Below, in pieces: positions 35,526 through 44,413 of a DNA stretch of 64,000 nt; the stretch's first letter is position 1, and each line of letters opens with the position of its first letter. The DNA is from Methylobacterium isbiliense. Lineage in GTDB: Bacteria; Pseudomonadota; Alphaproteobacteria; Rhizobiales; Beijerinckiaceae. The translations under genes and the position numbers were made by a program. The notes beneath the pieces are model-generated. The model worked only from the letters and a program-made list of their open reading frames with translations. It was not told the origin of the DNA and ran no database searches. Where the stretch lies: assembly GCF_022179325.1 (NCBI RefSeq), contig NZ_BPQQ01000031.1:186001-250000 (forward strand), given 5' to 3'.

Positions 35526-36882
35526 CGTATGGCCCGCCCCGTCCGCAAGTGGCTCTGGATCCGCTGGTCTGAGCAGTCTGCATAAACGTATCCGGCCTTC
35601 GGGCGAGCCCTTGGCCAAGATGGAGATCCGCGCGTCCTGGGCCTCATAAAGGGGTCGGCGTCGAGCGCCATTTTTGCCGGGAGGCTTCCAGAACACCGAT
35701 CTACTGTCAGGCCATCTTCCTCTCACCGCTCGCAGACATCGGAAGGCCGGCGCGCGCCGCGCCAGCCAAACTCGGATCAGGCGGCCACGGCCGTCGCCTC
35801 GTAGACGCGCCCGTGGCGCAGCAGCGCCCAGACGATGCGCGCCATCTTCGCCGCCAGCGCCACTACCGCCGTGTTGGCATGCGCCCGCGCCAGAAGCCCG
35901 CGCAGCCACTGCCCGAGCCGCGTATCACTTTGCCGGAGCGTCGGCATCGCCGCCCGGGCACCCTGGATGAGCGTTTTGCGCAGGTACTTGCTGCCGCGCT
36001 TGGTGATGCCGACCAGCCGGGGCTTCCCGCCGGTCGTCACCTGCCGCGGTACGAGGCCGAGCCAGGCGGCGAGGTCGCGTCCGCGGGCGAAGCTTGCCAC
36101 GTCGCCGATGGCCGCAATCAGCGCGGTCGCATTGAGCGCGCCGATGCCTGGGATGGTGGTCAGCCGACGCGCGTTCTCGTCCGTGCGCGCCTGCTCGGCG
36201 AACTCAGCATCGAGCGCGGCGATACGCCGGTCGAGGCCCTGCCAACGCTCGCGCACCTCAGCCACGAGGGTGCGCATGCGCGGTGTGAGCGAGGAGCCCG
36301 CTCTTGTGTCGAGTAACGCAGCCAGACAGGCGGCCAGCTTGGCCCGCCCTTGCGCGACGACATGGCCGCGCTCCAGAAGGATGGCGCGGACTTGGTTCAT
36401 CAGCGCCGTGCGCTCGCCCACGAGCTGGTCCCGGACCCGGTGCAGGGTTTGCACGTCGAGCTGCGCCTCGGACTTGAGCGCCACGAACCGCATCGTCGGG
36501 CGGGTGGCCGCCTCGGCGATGGCTTCGGCATCGCGGTCGTCGTTCTTCTGCGCCTTGACGTACGGGCGCACGTATTCCGGCGACATCAGCCGGACCGTGT
36601 GTCCCTGCTCTACGAGGGCGCGGCCCATGTGGTGCGCACCGCAGCACGCTTCCATGGCCACGACGCACCCCGGCAGCTTCGCGCCGAAGGCGATCACCGT
36701 CTCGCGCCGCATCTGGCGGCGCAGCACGACCCGCCCGCTCGCATCCAGCCCGACAAGGCTGCAGCTGTTCTTGCCCAGATCGATCCCCAGCACCGCGATC
36801 GTCATCGTTCCGCTCCATCCCTCATCTCGGCCGCGCTGCAAGCCTAGCAGTGCAGCCCGGTGAGGGGCGGGCCATCCATAAA
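35526..36882 (-). mobile_element. IS110-family element 1, nested
   Basis: About 1357 bp between transposase pieces two and three of the outer IS5. An AAA triplet is shared at the junctions (35523-35525 and 36880-36882), so exact ends are uncertain by up to three bases. No terminal inverted repeats are visible, as usual for IS110. About 250 bases of non-coding sequence lie downstream of its transposase stop, with a repeat CATAAAGGGG at 35644 and 36877. Confidence 0.75.
35777..36805 (-). CDS. IS110-family transposase 1
   Basis: 342 residues from the ATG giving MTIAVLGIDLGKNSCSLVG. The N-terminal RuvC-like DEDD domain shows IDLGKNSC, AMEACCGAHHMGRALV and KNDDRDAEAIAEA. The C-terminal transposase_20 domain has TTIPGIGALNATALIAAIG and LAAWLGLVPRQVTTGGK with the serine-type region ITKRGSKYLRKTL. 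Complete and apparently functional. Confidence 0.9.
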   Translation of the reverse strand: MTIAVLGIDLGKNSCSLVGLDASGRVVLRRQMRRETVIAFGAKLPGCVVAMEACCGAHHMGRALVEQGHTVRLMSPEYVRPYVKAQKNDDRDAEAIAEAATRPTMRFVALKSEAQLDVQTLHRVRDQLVGERTALMNQVRAILLERGHVVAQGRAKLAACLAALLDTRAGSSLTPRMRTLVAEVRERWQGLDRRIAALDAEFAEQARTDENARRLTTIPGIGALNATALIAAIGDVASFARGRDLAAWLGLVPRQVTTGGKPRLVGITKRGSKYLRKTLIQGARAAMPTLRQSDTRLGQWLRGLLARAHANTAVVALAAKMARIVWALLRHGRVYEATAVAA

Positions 36883-37215
36883 GGGGGCTCCGCGACGGGC
36901 CCGAACCCGACGGACCGGGGCAAGCCGGGGACGAAGCGCCACCTCGTCGTGGACGCCAACGGCACGCCGCTCGGCCTGACGCTGACCGGGGCCAACTGCA
37001 ACGACAGCCGTATGCTTGCGGCTACCCTCGACGCGGTGCCGGGCGTGCGCACGGGCCGCCGGGGCCGTCCGCGGCGCAGACCGGACAAGCTGCACGCCGA
37101 CAAAGGCTACGATCATCGTCGCTGCCGGCACGAGTGCCGGGCACGCGGGATCGTGCCACGGATCGCTCGGCGTGGGGTGGAGAGCCGCGAGCGGCTCGGG
37201 CGCTATCGCTGGGTC

Positions 37216-38602
37216 GTTGTTTGATCGCGTTGCAGGCGTCAAGTTGGACGAGAGCGGTCGCCGCCGGATCGTGGTTGTTTCCGCGGTCGGCCCCTCTGAC
37301 CGCCGCACCATGCGTCTCGAAGCGAGGCTCACCATGTCGAACGCGCGGTCCGGCTCGACACCGGCCGCAAGACCCGACCCCGGGATGGCCCTGCTCGCGT
37401 CCCGGCGGGGACGCCCTTGTCCGCCTCACGCTGGCGGAACTCGATGAACGGTACCCGTGCGTGCGTTCAGTACGTGCCTCACGCGGCAGCCGGCGGCCAC
37501 GGCTGGAACGGTGTTCCCGCTCGCCACATCGCGTGCAACACGACCGCGAGTTTGCGCGCCACCGCGACGGCGGCGTGCTTGAAGCCCATGCGCTCGGCCA
37601 GTGCCCGTCCCCAAGTCTTCAGGGCCGAGTCCTGCCGCACGCGCACCAACAGGCTGGCCGCCGCCTCGAACAGGTAGCTTCGCATCAGCCGGTCGCCGCG
37701 ACGCGAGATCCCGCCCGTCCGGTCGATCTCGCCGGACTGACGGCGGACCGGCGTCAGCCCGAGATAGGCCCCAACGGAGCGTGAGTGGCGGAAGTGCTCG
37801 GGCGCCTCGATGGCGGCCGCAAAGCTCGTGGCGACGATGACCCCAACGCCGGGGCAAGTCATCAGCAGGCGGCAGGTCGCATCGCCCCTGGCCAAGGTGA
37901 TGAGCCGTCGATCCAGGACACCGATCTGGCCGCGCACGGCGCGCCATGCCGCCAAGAGCGGCTCGACGATGACGGCGACGGTCGGACGGGACGCGATGAG
38001 GTCTTGCACCCGGATCTCGAAGGCCCGCCCCGCTCCCTTGCCGGCCATCAAACCGAACGTCTTGAGCGTGCTGCGGATCTGATTGGACAGGTCAACCGCT
38101 ACGCCCATGAGCTGGGCGCGGGCGCCGATGAGGTGGCGCACGGCATGGGCGGCGTAGCTTTTGACGCGGGCCTCGCGGTACCAACCCATGCGTACGAGTT
38201 GCGCCAGCGTCTCTGCATCGCGCGCGTCGGTCTTGTTCCGCTGCAGGGCCGTGGCGGCTCGCGCATGCCTCGCATCCAGGCAGACGATGGGCAGGCCGAG
38301 CGCCTTGCAGGTGTGGTAGATCCAAGGGGTCAGCGGCCCCGTCTCCAGGCCGACGCGCAGGAGATCGGGGGCGTGACTCCGCAAAGTCGTGGTGAGCACA
38401 TCCGGATCGCTGGCGCGTTTGCCGCGCCAGACCGTGGCTCCGGTCTCGTCGATAACGTGGATGGCGGTCTCTTCGTTGGAGACATCGAGGGCGCCGTATT
38501 GGGGCATGGAGGCGCTCCGATGCAGGTAAGGACGCGGCCATCAGACCGCATCGCGTCACCCTCAGCAGCCTTCAATTCCGGCTCGGGTCGCGATCAGCGC
38601 AT
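37216..38602 (-). mobile_element. IS110-family element 2, nested
   Basis: About 1387 bp between transposase pieces three and four of the outer IS5, interrupting codons for RYRWV/VERAFAW. Junction bases GTC/GTT make the exact edge uncertain by two or three bases. It has no inverted ends. It belongs to a different IS110 lineage from element 1. Confidence 0.75.
37479..38507 (-). CDS. IS110-family transposase 2
   Basis: 342 residues. The RuvC-like part has YGALDVSNEETAIHVID, VGLETGPLTPWIYHT and RNKTDARDAETLAQLVRMG. The C-terminal part has MTCPGVGVIVATSFAAAIE, VGAYLGLTPVRRQSGE and GISRRGDRLMRSYLFEAA. All family landmarks are present, so it is likely functional. Confidence 0.9.
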   Translation of the reverse strand: MPQYGALDVSNEETAIHVIDETGATVWRGKRASDPDVLTTTLRSHAPDLLRVGLETGPLTPWIYHTCKALGLPIVCLDARHARAATALQRNKTDARDAETLAQLVRMGWYREARVKSYAAHAVRHLIGARAQLMGVAVDLSNQIRSTLKTFGLMAGKGAGRAFEIRVQDLIASRPTVAVIVEPLLAAWRAVRGQIGVLDRRLITLARGDATCRLLMTCPGVGVIVATSFAAAIEAPEHFRHSRSVGAYLGLTPVRRQSGEIDRTGGISRRGDRLMRSYLFEAAASLLVRVRQDSALKTWGRALAERMGFKHAAVAVARKLAVVLHAMWRAGTPFQPWPPAAA

Positions 38603-38811
38603 GTCGAGCGCGCCTTCGCCTGGATGGCCCGCTTCCGCCGGCGGGCCATCCGCTACGAACGGCGCGCCGACCTCCATCTCGCCTTTACCACCGTCACCTG
38701 CGCCCTCATCTGCCGCAAACAGGTCAAACGGTTTTGTCCCTGACTTTAATTGACCAAGAGCGCGAGACGGTTCAAACTATGAATTGCTAGGATTTTAGGC
38801 AGTGATCAGAC

Positions 38812-39069
38812 ATGTTGTGTCGATGGTTGCTGATTTTGTTGGCGTCGAGCGTCTCTGCCGAAGCGCACCCCAGCGCTTCGCAAGGTGACGTGGGCACACC
38901 GCAGACGCTCACCGAACCCGTGTACGTCAGGCCTATCTATGGCGCCTATCGCCGGTGCGGAGGCGCCTGCCTCAAGAGCGGGTTGCTGACGTGGTTCTGT
39001 GGGACAAAGACGATCTGCATTCTCAACTGCGCGACTGGCCCCCCCGCCAGGCGCTGCGCGTCACGTTGA
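38812..39069 (+). CDS. Small Cys-containing exported protein
   Basis: 85 residues with a short signal peptide (MLCRWLLILLASSVSAEA, cleavage near residue 18). The mature part carries the spaced cysteines GGACLK, WFCG, ICILNC and RRC. The family is unknown. It lies just right of the nested IS cluster and is not clearly linked to neighbours. The signal peptide and cysteine pattern argue that it is real; its length leaves doubt. Confidence 0.5.
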   Translation: MLCRWLLILLASSVSAEAHPSASQGDVGTPQTLTEPVYVRPIYGAYRRCGGACLKSGLLTWFCGTKTICILNCATGPPARRCASR

Positions 39070-39248
39070 GCCGCTTCGACGCTCTACTGAAAAGAAGTGC
39101 GTGACCCGCGGGAGCGAAATATCCTGAAATTAAAAAATGACAGCCTGGAGTAGCTTGCGCCACTAACCCCAACCAGAAAAGTCTCTTAAACTCCAAGGTC
39201 AACACGGCCATCCGGTCGGCTTCGATCCTGTTCGAAATCATGTCGGCT

Positions 39249-40820
39249 TCAGAACTGTGCACGCAGCCGTGTCCCGAAGATAAAGGCCGGCCCACGATCC
39301 CGATTGTATCCGGGGCTTACTACGATCTGACTGTCGAACGTCAGTCGTATAGAAGGCGCCAGCGGCAAGCTGTAGTAAGCTTCGACGATCCTCTCGGCCC
39401 CAGGGTGGGGCAATCGACCGTCCCCGACGAGGATGCCGAGTCCTCCGGCATCGAAGTAGGCTTGATGCGGGCGGGTGATACCGTTGATGACGCCGGCTAA
39501 TCCCACGGTGTCCGATGGGCGTCCCCAACGCTCACCCGCGATCGACAATCCCGCTGCCAAGGTTCTATCGACGTCGGTGAACTCGTACGGCTCAACATTT
39601 CCGTCGGCCAAGCCGCATCGGACGAACATACCGACGTCGGGCAAGATCTGCTGTTCGAGGTTGAAGCTGAGCCCTGGGCGGCTGCGGTAGCGGCGGACGG
39701 TCGCCACATCCGCGGGCCCGCCCGTCACCATTGCCAGACGAACCGCGTCGTCGAAGCGACCCATGCGGCCGCGACTGAGAAAGCCGGTGACCTTGATCTT
39801 GCCGGGTCGTCCCCAAAGTTCATGCCTCCGTTCGATCTCGAGAACGGCTTGATTTTGATTGAAACCTGGGTCCAGATCCTTGCTGTTGGGGACAATAGAG
39901 AGGTCGAAAAAGCCCGCGCGGAACACCCAGGCGTCCTGGTACCACTCTGCTGCGGCGCCGACCGTATAGCCCCACGCATTCGCAGCGTAATCGAATGTGC
40001 CGGTGTCAATAAGGGCCCAGTTGAGGAAGTCGGTTCGTGGGTCGTGGGCGTACCTGTTGGTGTCGAAGACATCAGCGACGCTGAACTTCCCTAACGTCAG
40101 CACGATCCTGTCGGCCTGCCGCGACCCGCCGAGCTGGTTCAGATCTGGATCGACCCTCTCGGTTTCGCCTCCCAAGCCGATTATCTGGCGGATGAAAGCG
40201 CGGTGAAGCTTCACGTAGGGGGTGATGCTGCCGACCTTGTAAGCTTCCCCGTTTGGGAAACCAGCGACACCAAGCGTGGTACTGAGACCAAAACCCTGAT
40301 CGACCTCCGGGTTTAACCAAATCTCTGCCCCGGGCCACAGCCGCATACCCGCGTAGAGCGTGAAATCGAAGGTCTCCTTAATCTGCCCTTTGGCGTTGAG
40401 GCTGTTCGGCCCACGGTAGGGCGAGCGAAACCGAGAATTGCCCTGTGTGACGAAGGTGGTCTGGGCGCGAATGGCCCAGTCTTCTTCGACGAAAGCATCT
40501 GACACCGGAGCGTCCGAAGAGGGCGAACGCGACGTATCCTTCATCTCCGATCCGGCAGAATTCCAAACCGCGTCGCCGGTCCGAAAGATCGGGATGCTGG
40601 GTCCGCTGCCCGTGGTCAGCTTGAAGTCGGAGCCGCTGTCGGAAGCGTCAGCGCCGCCCTTTGCGTTGAGATGGTCGCCGAACCAATCGACGAAGGTCGG
40701 CCTCGACGGCATCGAGCGACCGAGCGGGAGGTCAGCCGTTCGACCGAACTCAACCGACATCAGCAACAGGGTCAGCGCACCCATAGCGGCTGCAGGGAGG
40801 GCGCAACACCGGGTAGGCAT
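39249..40820 (-). CDS. OprB-family carbohydrate-selective porin
   Basis: 523 residues from the ATG giving a signal peptide (PAAAMGALTLLLMSVEFGRTA). The mature protein shows OprB-type segments: IRAQTTFVTQGNSRFRSPY near residue 120, alternating beta strands, FDYAANAWGYTVGAAAEWYQ, and a C-terminal strand ending in Phe (RLRAQF), as for outer-membrane barrels. It probably carries sugars or other small polar solutes. The frame is open a further 66 codons upstream, which I exclude. Confidence 0.85.
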   Translation of the reverse strand: MPTRCCALPAAAMGALTLLLMSVEFGRTADLPLGRSMPSRPTFVDWFGDHLNAKGGADASDSGSDFKLTTGSGPSIPIFRTGDAVWNSAGSEMKDTSRSPSSDAPVSDAFVEEDWAIRAQTTFVTQGNSRFRSPYRGPNSLNAKGQIKETFDFTLYAGMRLWPGAEIWLNPEVDQGFGLSTTLGVAGFPNGEAYKVGSITPYVKLHRAFIRQIIGLGGETERVDPDLNQLGGSRQADRIVLTLGKFSVADVFDTNRYAHDPRTDFLNWALIDTGTFDYAANAWGYTVGAAAEWYQDAWVFRAGFFDLSIVPNSKDLDPGFNQNQAVLEIERRHELWGRPGKIKVTGFLSRGRMGRFDDAVRLAMVTGGPADVATVRRYRSRPGLSFNLEQQILPDVGMFVRCGLADGNVEPYEFTDVDRTLAAGLSIAGERWGRPSDTVGLAGVINGITRPHQAYFDAGGLGILVGDGRLPHPGAERIVEAYYSLPLAPSIRLTFDSQIVVSPGYNRDRGPAFIFGTRLRAQF

Positions 40821-40890
40821 CGTGAATGCGGGCCCGAATTGATTAGCTGTTGCTATACCGTAAGCGGTGTGCTCAGGCCACGAGGAATGC

Positions 40891-41382
40891 TCAATCCGCT
40901 GCAGCAACTGCAGTGTCCTGCTGGTGCCCGACCTCAAGCCGGATGCTCCGGCTTGCCATAAGGATTTCGCACAGGAAGCCTGCAATGGCGGCGATCGTGA
41001 AGGCCAGAGCCAGTCCAAAACAACCGTAGAGCACCGTCTCCGTTGTCGCGTTCCTCAACTCGCCGATGAAAAGCACCATGGCTGCGATGCCCGTCAGGAA
41101 CCCCGCCAAAGCCACGAGGCACACAGCTCCGTCGAGCAGGAGGGATCTCCGCTGCAATTGCGACAGCTGACGCGCCAGCCTTTTGGTCTCGCGGGAAGGC
41201 CCCTTCTTAAGATCCTGGGAGAGGTCACGGACTTGGTCCCCGATCCGGCCGTGGCGCGTTGCGAAAACGTTGAGCAAGGTCGCCAGGGCCGAGAGTAGAA
41301 AGATCGGGGTCAAGGCGACTTGGATGATGTGAGACAGATTGTCGAGGGCAACAGCAGTCGGATTTGGCATGCCGAGGCTCAT
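40891..41382 (-). CDS. DUF2721-type membrane protein
   Basis: 163 residues with three membrane helices. The first, SHIIQVALTPIFLLSALATL followed by LNVFATRHGRI, is the DUF2721 hallmark; after a basic Gln/Arg-rich loop come two more helices. The function is unknown for the family. The ATG at 41382 starts just before the domain; ATG 41370 is an alternative. Confidence 0.8.
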   Translation of the reverse strand: MSLGMPNPTAVALDNLSHIIQVALTPIFLLSALATLLNVFATRHGRIGDQVRDLSQDLKKGPSRETKRLARQLSQLQRRSLLLDGAVCLVALAGFLTGIAAMVLFIGELRNATTETVLYGCFGLALAFTIAAIAGFLCEILMASRSIRLEVGHQQDTAVAAAD

Positions 41383-41592
41383 AGGCAAAGCAGGCCTTGG
41401 ATACCAGGGCCGATCGCGGGCGGTTTGACGCTTCGCCACGTGCAGCCCTGCAGAGCGCGGTCGCGACGCCATCCACTGAACCAACGCGCCGTGATTAACC
41501 GGCCATTAACCGCAATCCCTAACCCTTCCTTCAGGATTTTGCGAGTCGCGCCGGCATCGATCGTCCGCTCGCCGGATCAGGGGAGAGAACAG

Positions 41593-41997
41593 ATGGCCGG
41601 GAGCGAGGGCGTCTCTGGATCCGCCATTGCGGCGGCAGGCCTGCGGGTGCAGCAGGGCCGCCTGCGCGTCATGACCGAGAACCTCGCCAACGCAAACAGC
41701 ACCGCGAGCACGCCCGGCGGCGACCCCTACCGGCGCAAGATCGCGGTGTTCGAGCCGGTCGGGGCCGATGCCGAGCCGACCGGTCGCGTCGTGCGCGACA
41801 CCAGCCCGTTCCGCTCAATCTCCAGCCCCGGGCACCCCGCTGCCGACGCGCAGGGCATTCTGAAGCTGCCCAACGTCAATCCTGCCACCGAGATGGCCGG
41901 GTTGCGCGCGGCGATGGGCGCCTACGAATCCAATCTGAAGGTGATCGCGACGCTCGACGACCTCAACAGGCGCACCGTCGACCTGCTGAAGATCTGA
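41593..41997 (+). CDS. flgC: Flagellar basal-body rod protein FlgC (orphan)
   Basis: 134 residues, the normal FlgC length. The N-terminal rod motif is RVMTENLANANSTAS and GGDPYRRKIAVF, and the C-terminal helix has NVNPATEMAGLRAAMGAYESNL. FlgC forms the proximal rod. The gene is intact yet stands alone: no flgB, fliE or flhA adjoin it, and a separate flgB lies at 55.5 kb. It may be a second-set copy or a displaced gene. Confidence 0.92.
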   Translation: MAGSEGVSGSAIAAAGLRVQQGRLRVMTENLANANSTASTPGGDPYRRKIAVFEPVGADAEPTGRVVRDTSPFRSISSPGHPAADAQGILKLPNVNPATEMAGLRAAMGAYESNLKVIATLDDLNRRTVDLLKI

Positions 41998-42003
41998 GGA
42001 GCG

Positions 42004-43539
42004 TCATTCGCTTGAGACGCCCGTTCGTTCGGCTCCGCGGCGCAGCGGATGCGCGCGGCGCCGATCGGCGAGCGCGTGCAGCACGGCTCTCCAGACCGGC
42101 TCGGGCTGCTCGGGGTCCAGAAGCTCGCCCTCGCTCAACGGCTGCACGGCTCCTGCGGCTGATGCGTCCAGGGGAACCAGTGTACGCCCGGTGTCGCAGC
42201 GTAGCGCCTCGATCGCCGCAATCAGCGAACCCGAGCGCGCCAGGGTGCGGGCGATGTCGTCCGGTGGAACACCGAGGTGCTCGCCGAGAAGCGCATCGCG
42301 CAAGCCGAGGATCTCTGCCGCGACGGCTCGATCGGTCGCATGGCCAGGCACGGCTTCGACGGCCAGATCGCATTCCGTATCGAGGCCCATCGAGCGGTTG
42401 TTCAGGTTGGACGAGCCGATCTTCAGCAGGCAGTCGTCGACGATCAGCACCTTGGCATGCACGTAGATCGGCTGCCCGGCTGCGGTCACCGGACGATAGA
42501 TGCGGAAGCGTCCGAAGCGGTCCGCGCCGCGGATACGCGCCAGAACACGGCCGCGTCCCCGTCCCATGGCCGCTTCCTCGAGCCAGCCCATGGCACGCTC
42601 GGGATTGATCACGACGATCTCGGGCCCGTCCGGCTCCCTCAGACGGGATGCCATGGCCTCGGCGATGCAGCGTGCGGCGAAGTACTGACTCTCAATATAG
42701 ATCGTGTGTCGCGCGGCTGCGATGGCGGCGAGGTAGAGTTGCTCGATCTCGTGCACGTTGGGGCGGCCGTGAAAGGGCGGCGCGGTCCGGGCGATCCCCA
42801 CCTGCACGTCGCGCAGAAGCGGCCTCAGCCCGTCGGGCCAGGGGTCTTGCGTAGATGGACCGGGCGGCGCGATCCGCTCGCCGGTAGCATAGTGCCAGCG
42901 CTCGCGCGCAAGGTCACCGAGGGCTGACGCGGCCGCGCCGTCGACCGCGACGGTGGCGTCGTGGAACGGCGCGTAGGCGCGTCCCGACGGGCGCACCCGG
43001 CGCGTGTCCTGGTCGGCATGGTCGCGGGTGTCCCAGCGGTCGTCCGTCATGTCGATGCCGCCGCAGAAAGCGAGCGCGTCGTCGATCACCACGATCTTCT
43101 GGTGATGCGAGGCTCCGGGCGGGTGGGCACTGTCGAGCCGGAACTGGAAGCCGCGGGCCCGCATCGAGTTCAGAAGGTAGAGCGGCGTCGTGCCGCGCGC
43201 CAGCGTGCCGAGGACCCCTAAATTCCACTGCAGCACGCGGATGCTCAGCTCCGGCCGGCGCCGGCCGAGTTCGGACAGGAACGGGCCGAGTTCCTCCGGC
43301 AGGCCCGGCAGCGGGTGGTCGGGGTCGAGCTTGATGCGGGTGTCGAACTCCCAGCCGATGAACAAAACCGCGTGGCGGGCGCGCAGGAGGGCGCTGCGCA
43401 GATGCGCGAAGTAGGCGGCGGCATCCACGATTGGGGCAAAGCGCGCCGCAGGCTCGACGCGCCAGCAGGTCAGGCCGGACTGCAGCAGCTTCGCCCCGCC
43501 CGTGAGCGGGACCGATGCCGTATGGGGCGGATGATGCAT
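42004..43539 (-). CDS. Phospholipase D-family protein
   Basis: 511 residues with two HKD motifs: HHQKIVVIDDALAFCGG near residue 147 and HAKVLIVDDCLLKIGSSN near residue 355. This is the transphosphatidylase/cardiolipin-synthase-type layout, without the N-terminal membrane helices of Cls enzymes, so it is likely soluble. The ATG at 43539 begins just before the conserved region. It precedes a divergently read DedA gene; phospholipid remodelling is the plausible role. Confidence 0.88.
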   Translation of the reverse strand: MHHPPHTASVPLTGGAKLLQSGLTCWRVEPAARFAPIVDAAAYFAHLRSALLRARHAVLFIGWEFDTRIKLDPDHPLPGLPEELGPFLSELGRRRPELSIRVLQWNLGVLGTLARGTTPLYLLNSMRARGFQFRLDSAHPPGASHHQKIVVIDDALAFCGGIDMTDDRWDTRDHADQDTRRVRPSGRAYAPFHDATVAVDGAAASALGDLARERWHYATGERIAPPGPSTQDPWPDGLRPLLRDVQVGIARTAPPFHGRPNVHEIEQLYLAAIAAARHTIYIESQYFAARCIAEAMASRLREPDGPEIVVINPERAMGWLEEAAMGRGRGRVLARIRGADRFGRFRIYRPVTAAGQPIYVHAKVLIVDDCLLKIGSSNLNNRSMGLDTECDLAVEAVPGHATDRAVAAEILGLRDALLGEHLGVPPDDIARTLARSGSLIAAIEALRCDTGRTLVPLDASAAGAVQPLSEGELLDPEQPEPVWRAVLHALADRRRAHPLRRGAERTGVSSE

Positions 43540-43704
43540 CGGCGCGTTTGGTCCCCGGGATGGCGGCCCGCTGCATCGTCGCGCTGCAACAGGGCGCGGG
43601 CAGCGCTTTGGTGTCTGCGTATGAACCCGCCCCCCACTTAGTGCGTTCCCGATCCGACCTGCGGCGGCAAGGCTTCTGCAGGTGCCGCTTGCGAGGAGGT
43701 TGCG

Positions 43705-44316
43705 CTGGTCGACTGGATCGTAGCCGCGATCGAGCGGACCGGCTATCTCGGCGTCTTCCTGCTGATGCTGATCGACAACATCTTCCCGCCGATCCCCTCT
43801 GAGGTGATCATGCCGCTGGCAGGCTTTGCCGCGGCGCGCGGCCAGCTCAGCCTCGTCGGCGTGTTCCTCGCCGGCACGGCCGGATCGCTCTCCGGCGCGC
43901 TGGTCTGGTACGGCGTGGGGCGCTGGCTCGGACGCGAGCGCTTGCGGCGCTTCGCGGCCCGGCACGGGCGCTGGCTCACCCTGAGCCCGGCGGAGGTCGA
44001 TCGGGCCGGCGCCTGGTTCGCCCGGCGCGGCGGCGTCACCGTCCTAGTCGGTCGCGTCGTCCCGGGCGTGCGCAGCCTGATCTCGGTGCCGGCCGGGGTG
44101 GCCGGTATGCCGCTCACGCCCTTTCTGGCCTACTCGGCTCTCGGCACGATCGTCTGGACCGGGCTGCTGACGGCGGCCGGCTACGGGCTTGGCGAGAACT
44201 ACCGCAGCGTGGGCCGCCTCATCGAGCCGATCGGCAACGGCGTGCTGGTCCTGGCGCTCGTGCTCTACCTCTATCGTGTCGCCACCTTCGGACGCCGGAG
44301 CGGCGTTCGGGGCTGA
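43705..44316 (+). CDS. DedA-family membrane protein
   Basis: About 203 residues. DedA signature DNIFPPIPSEVIMPLAG is near the N-terminus, with FVGRxxPGxR-like VLVGRVVPGVRSLISVPAG later and several membrane helices. The family flips undecaprenyl phosphate or maintains membrane potential. The normal DedA start (DWIVAAIERTGYLGVFLL) is present, but in frame only CTG (43705) is preceded by an AGGAGG at good spacing. ATG 43765 is the first conventional codon and would remove the first helix. Confidence 0.82.
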   Translation: MVDWIVAAIERTGYLGVFLLMLIDNIFPPIPSEVIMPLAGFAAARGQLSLVGVFLAGTAGSLSGALVWYGVGRWLGRERLRRFAARHGRWLTLSPAEVDRAGAWFARRGGVTVLVGRVVPGVRSLISVPAGVAGMPLTPFLAYSALGTIVWTGLLTAAGYGLGENYRSVGRLIEPIGNGVLVLALVLYLYRVATFGRRSGVRG

Positions 44317-44413
44317 GGCGCGGCAGAAACAGTCCTTTGCCGGCGTGATCGCGCGACGCTCGCTTCAGCGGAACGCGAACAGGCAGGCCGTGACATGACG
44401 TAGAGGAGTTCGC

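Larger units (their letters stand above)
33383..38740 (+). mobile_element. IS5-type element invaded by three other IS elements (nested cluster)
   Basis: Outer ends GGGACAAAAC (left, 33383) and its complement (right, ending 38740) bound an element that would be about 834 bp without its guests. The guests are 33570-35344 (ISL3-type), 35526-36882 and 37216-38602 (IS110 family). No target duplication of the outer element is evident. Removing the guests gives one uninterrupted transposase frame. Confidence 0.82.
33416..38743 (+). pseudogene. IS5-type transposase in four pieces
   Basis: Exon-like pieces 33416-33569, 35350-35525, 36883-37215 and 38603-38743 total 804 bases, exactly 268 codons including the stop. 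They read MDALVPDDLWAVIEPLLP, then LPRFEVGCSGKTSWRRLG, GPNPTDRGKPGTKRHLVV and VERAFAWMARFRR. The order and spacing match a complete IS5-type DDE transposase. It is inactivated only by the insertions; no other lesion is visible. Confidence 0.85.

Noticed and set aside
21485-38811. Integration of the island at a tRNA with flanking att repeats
   Set aside because: No tRNA gene, integrase or matching direct repeats were seen at either edge.
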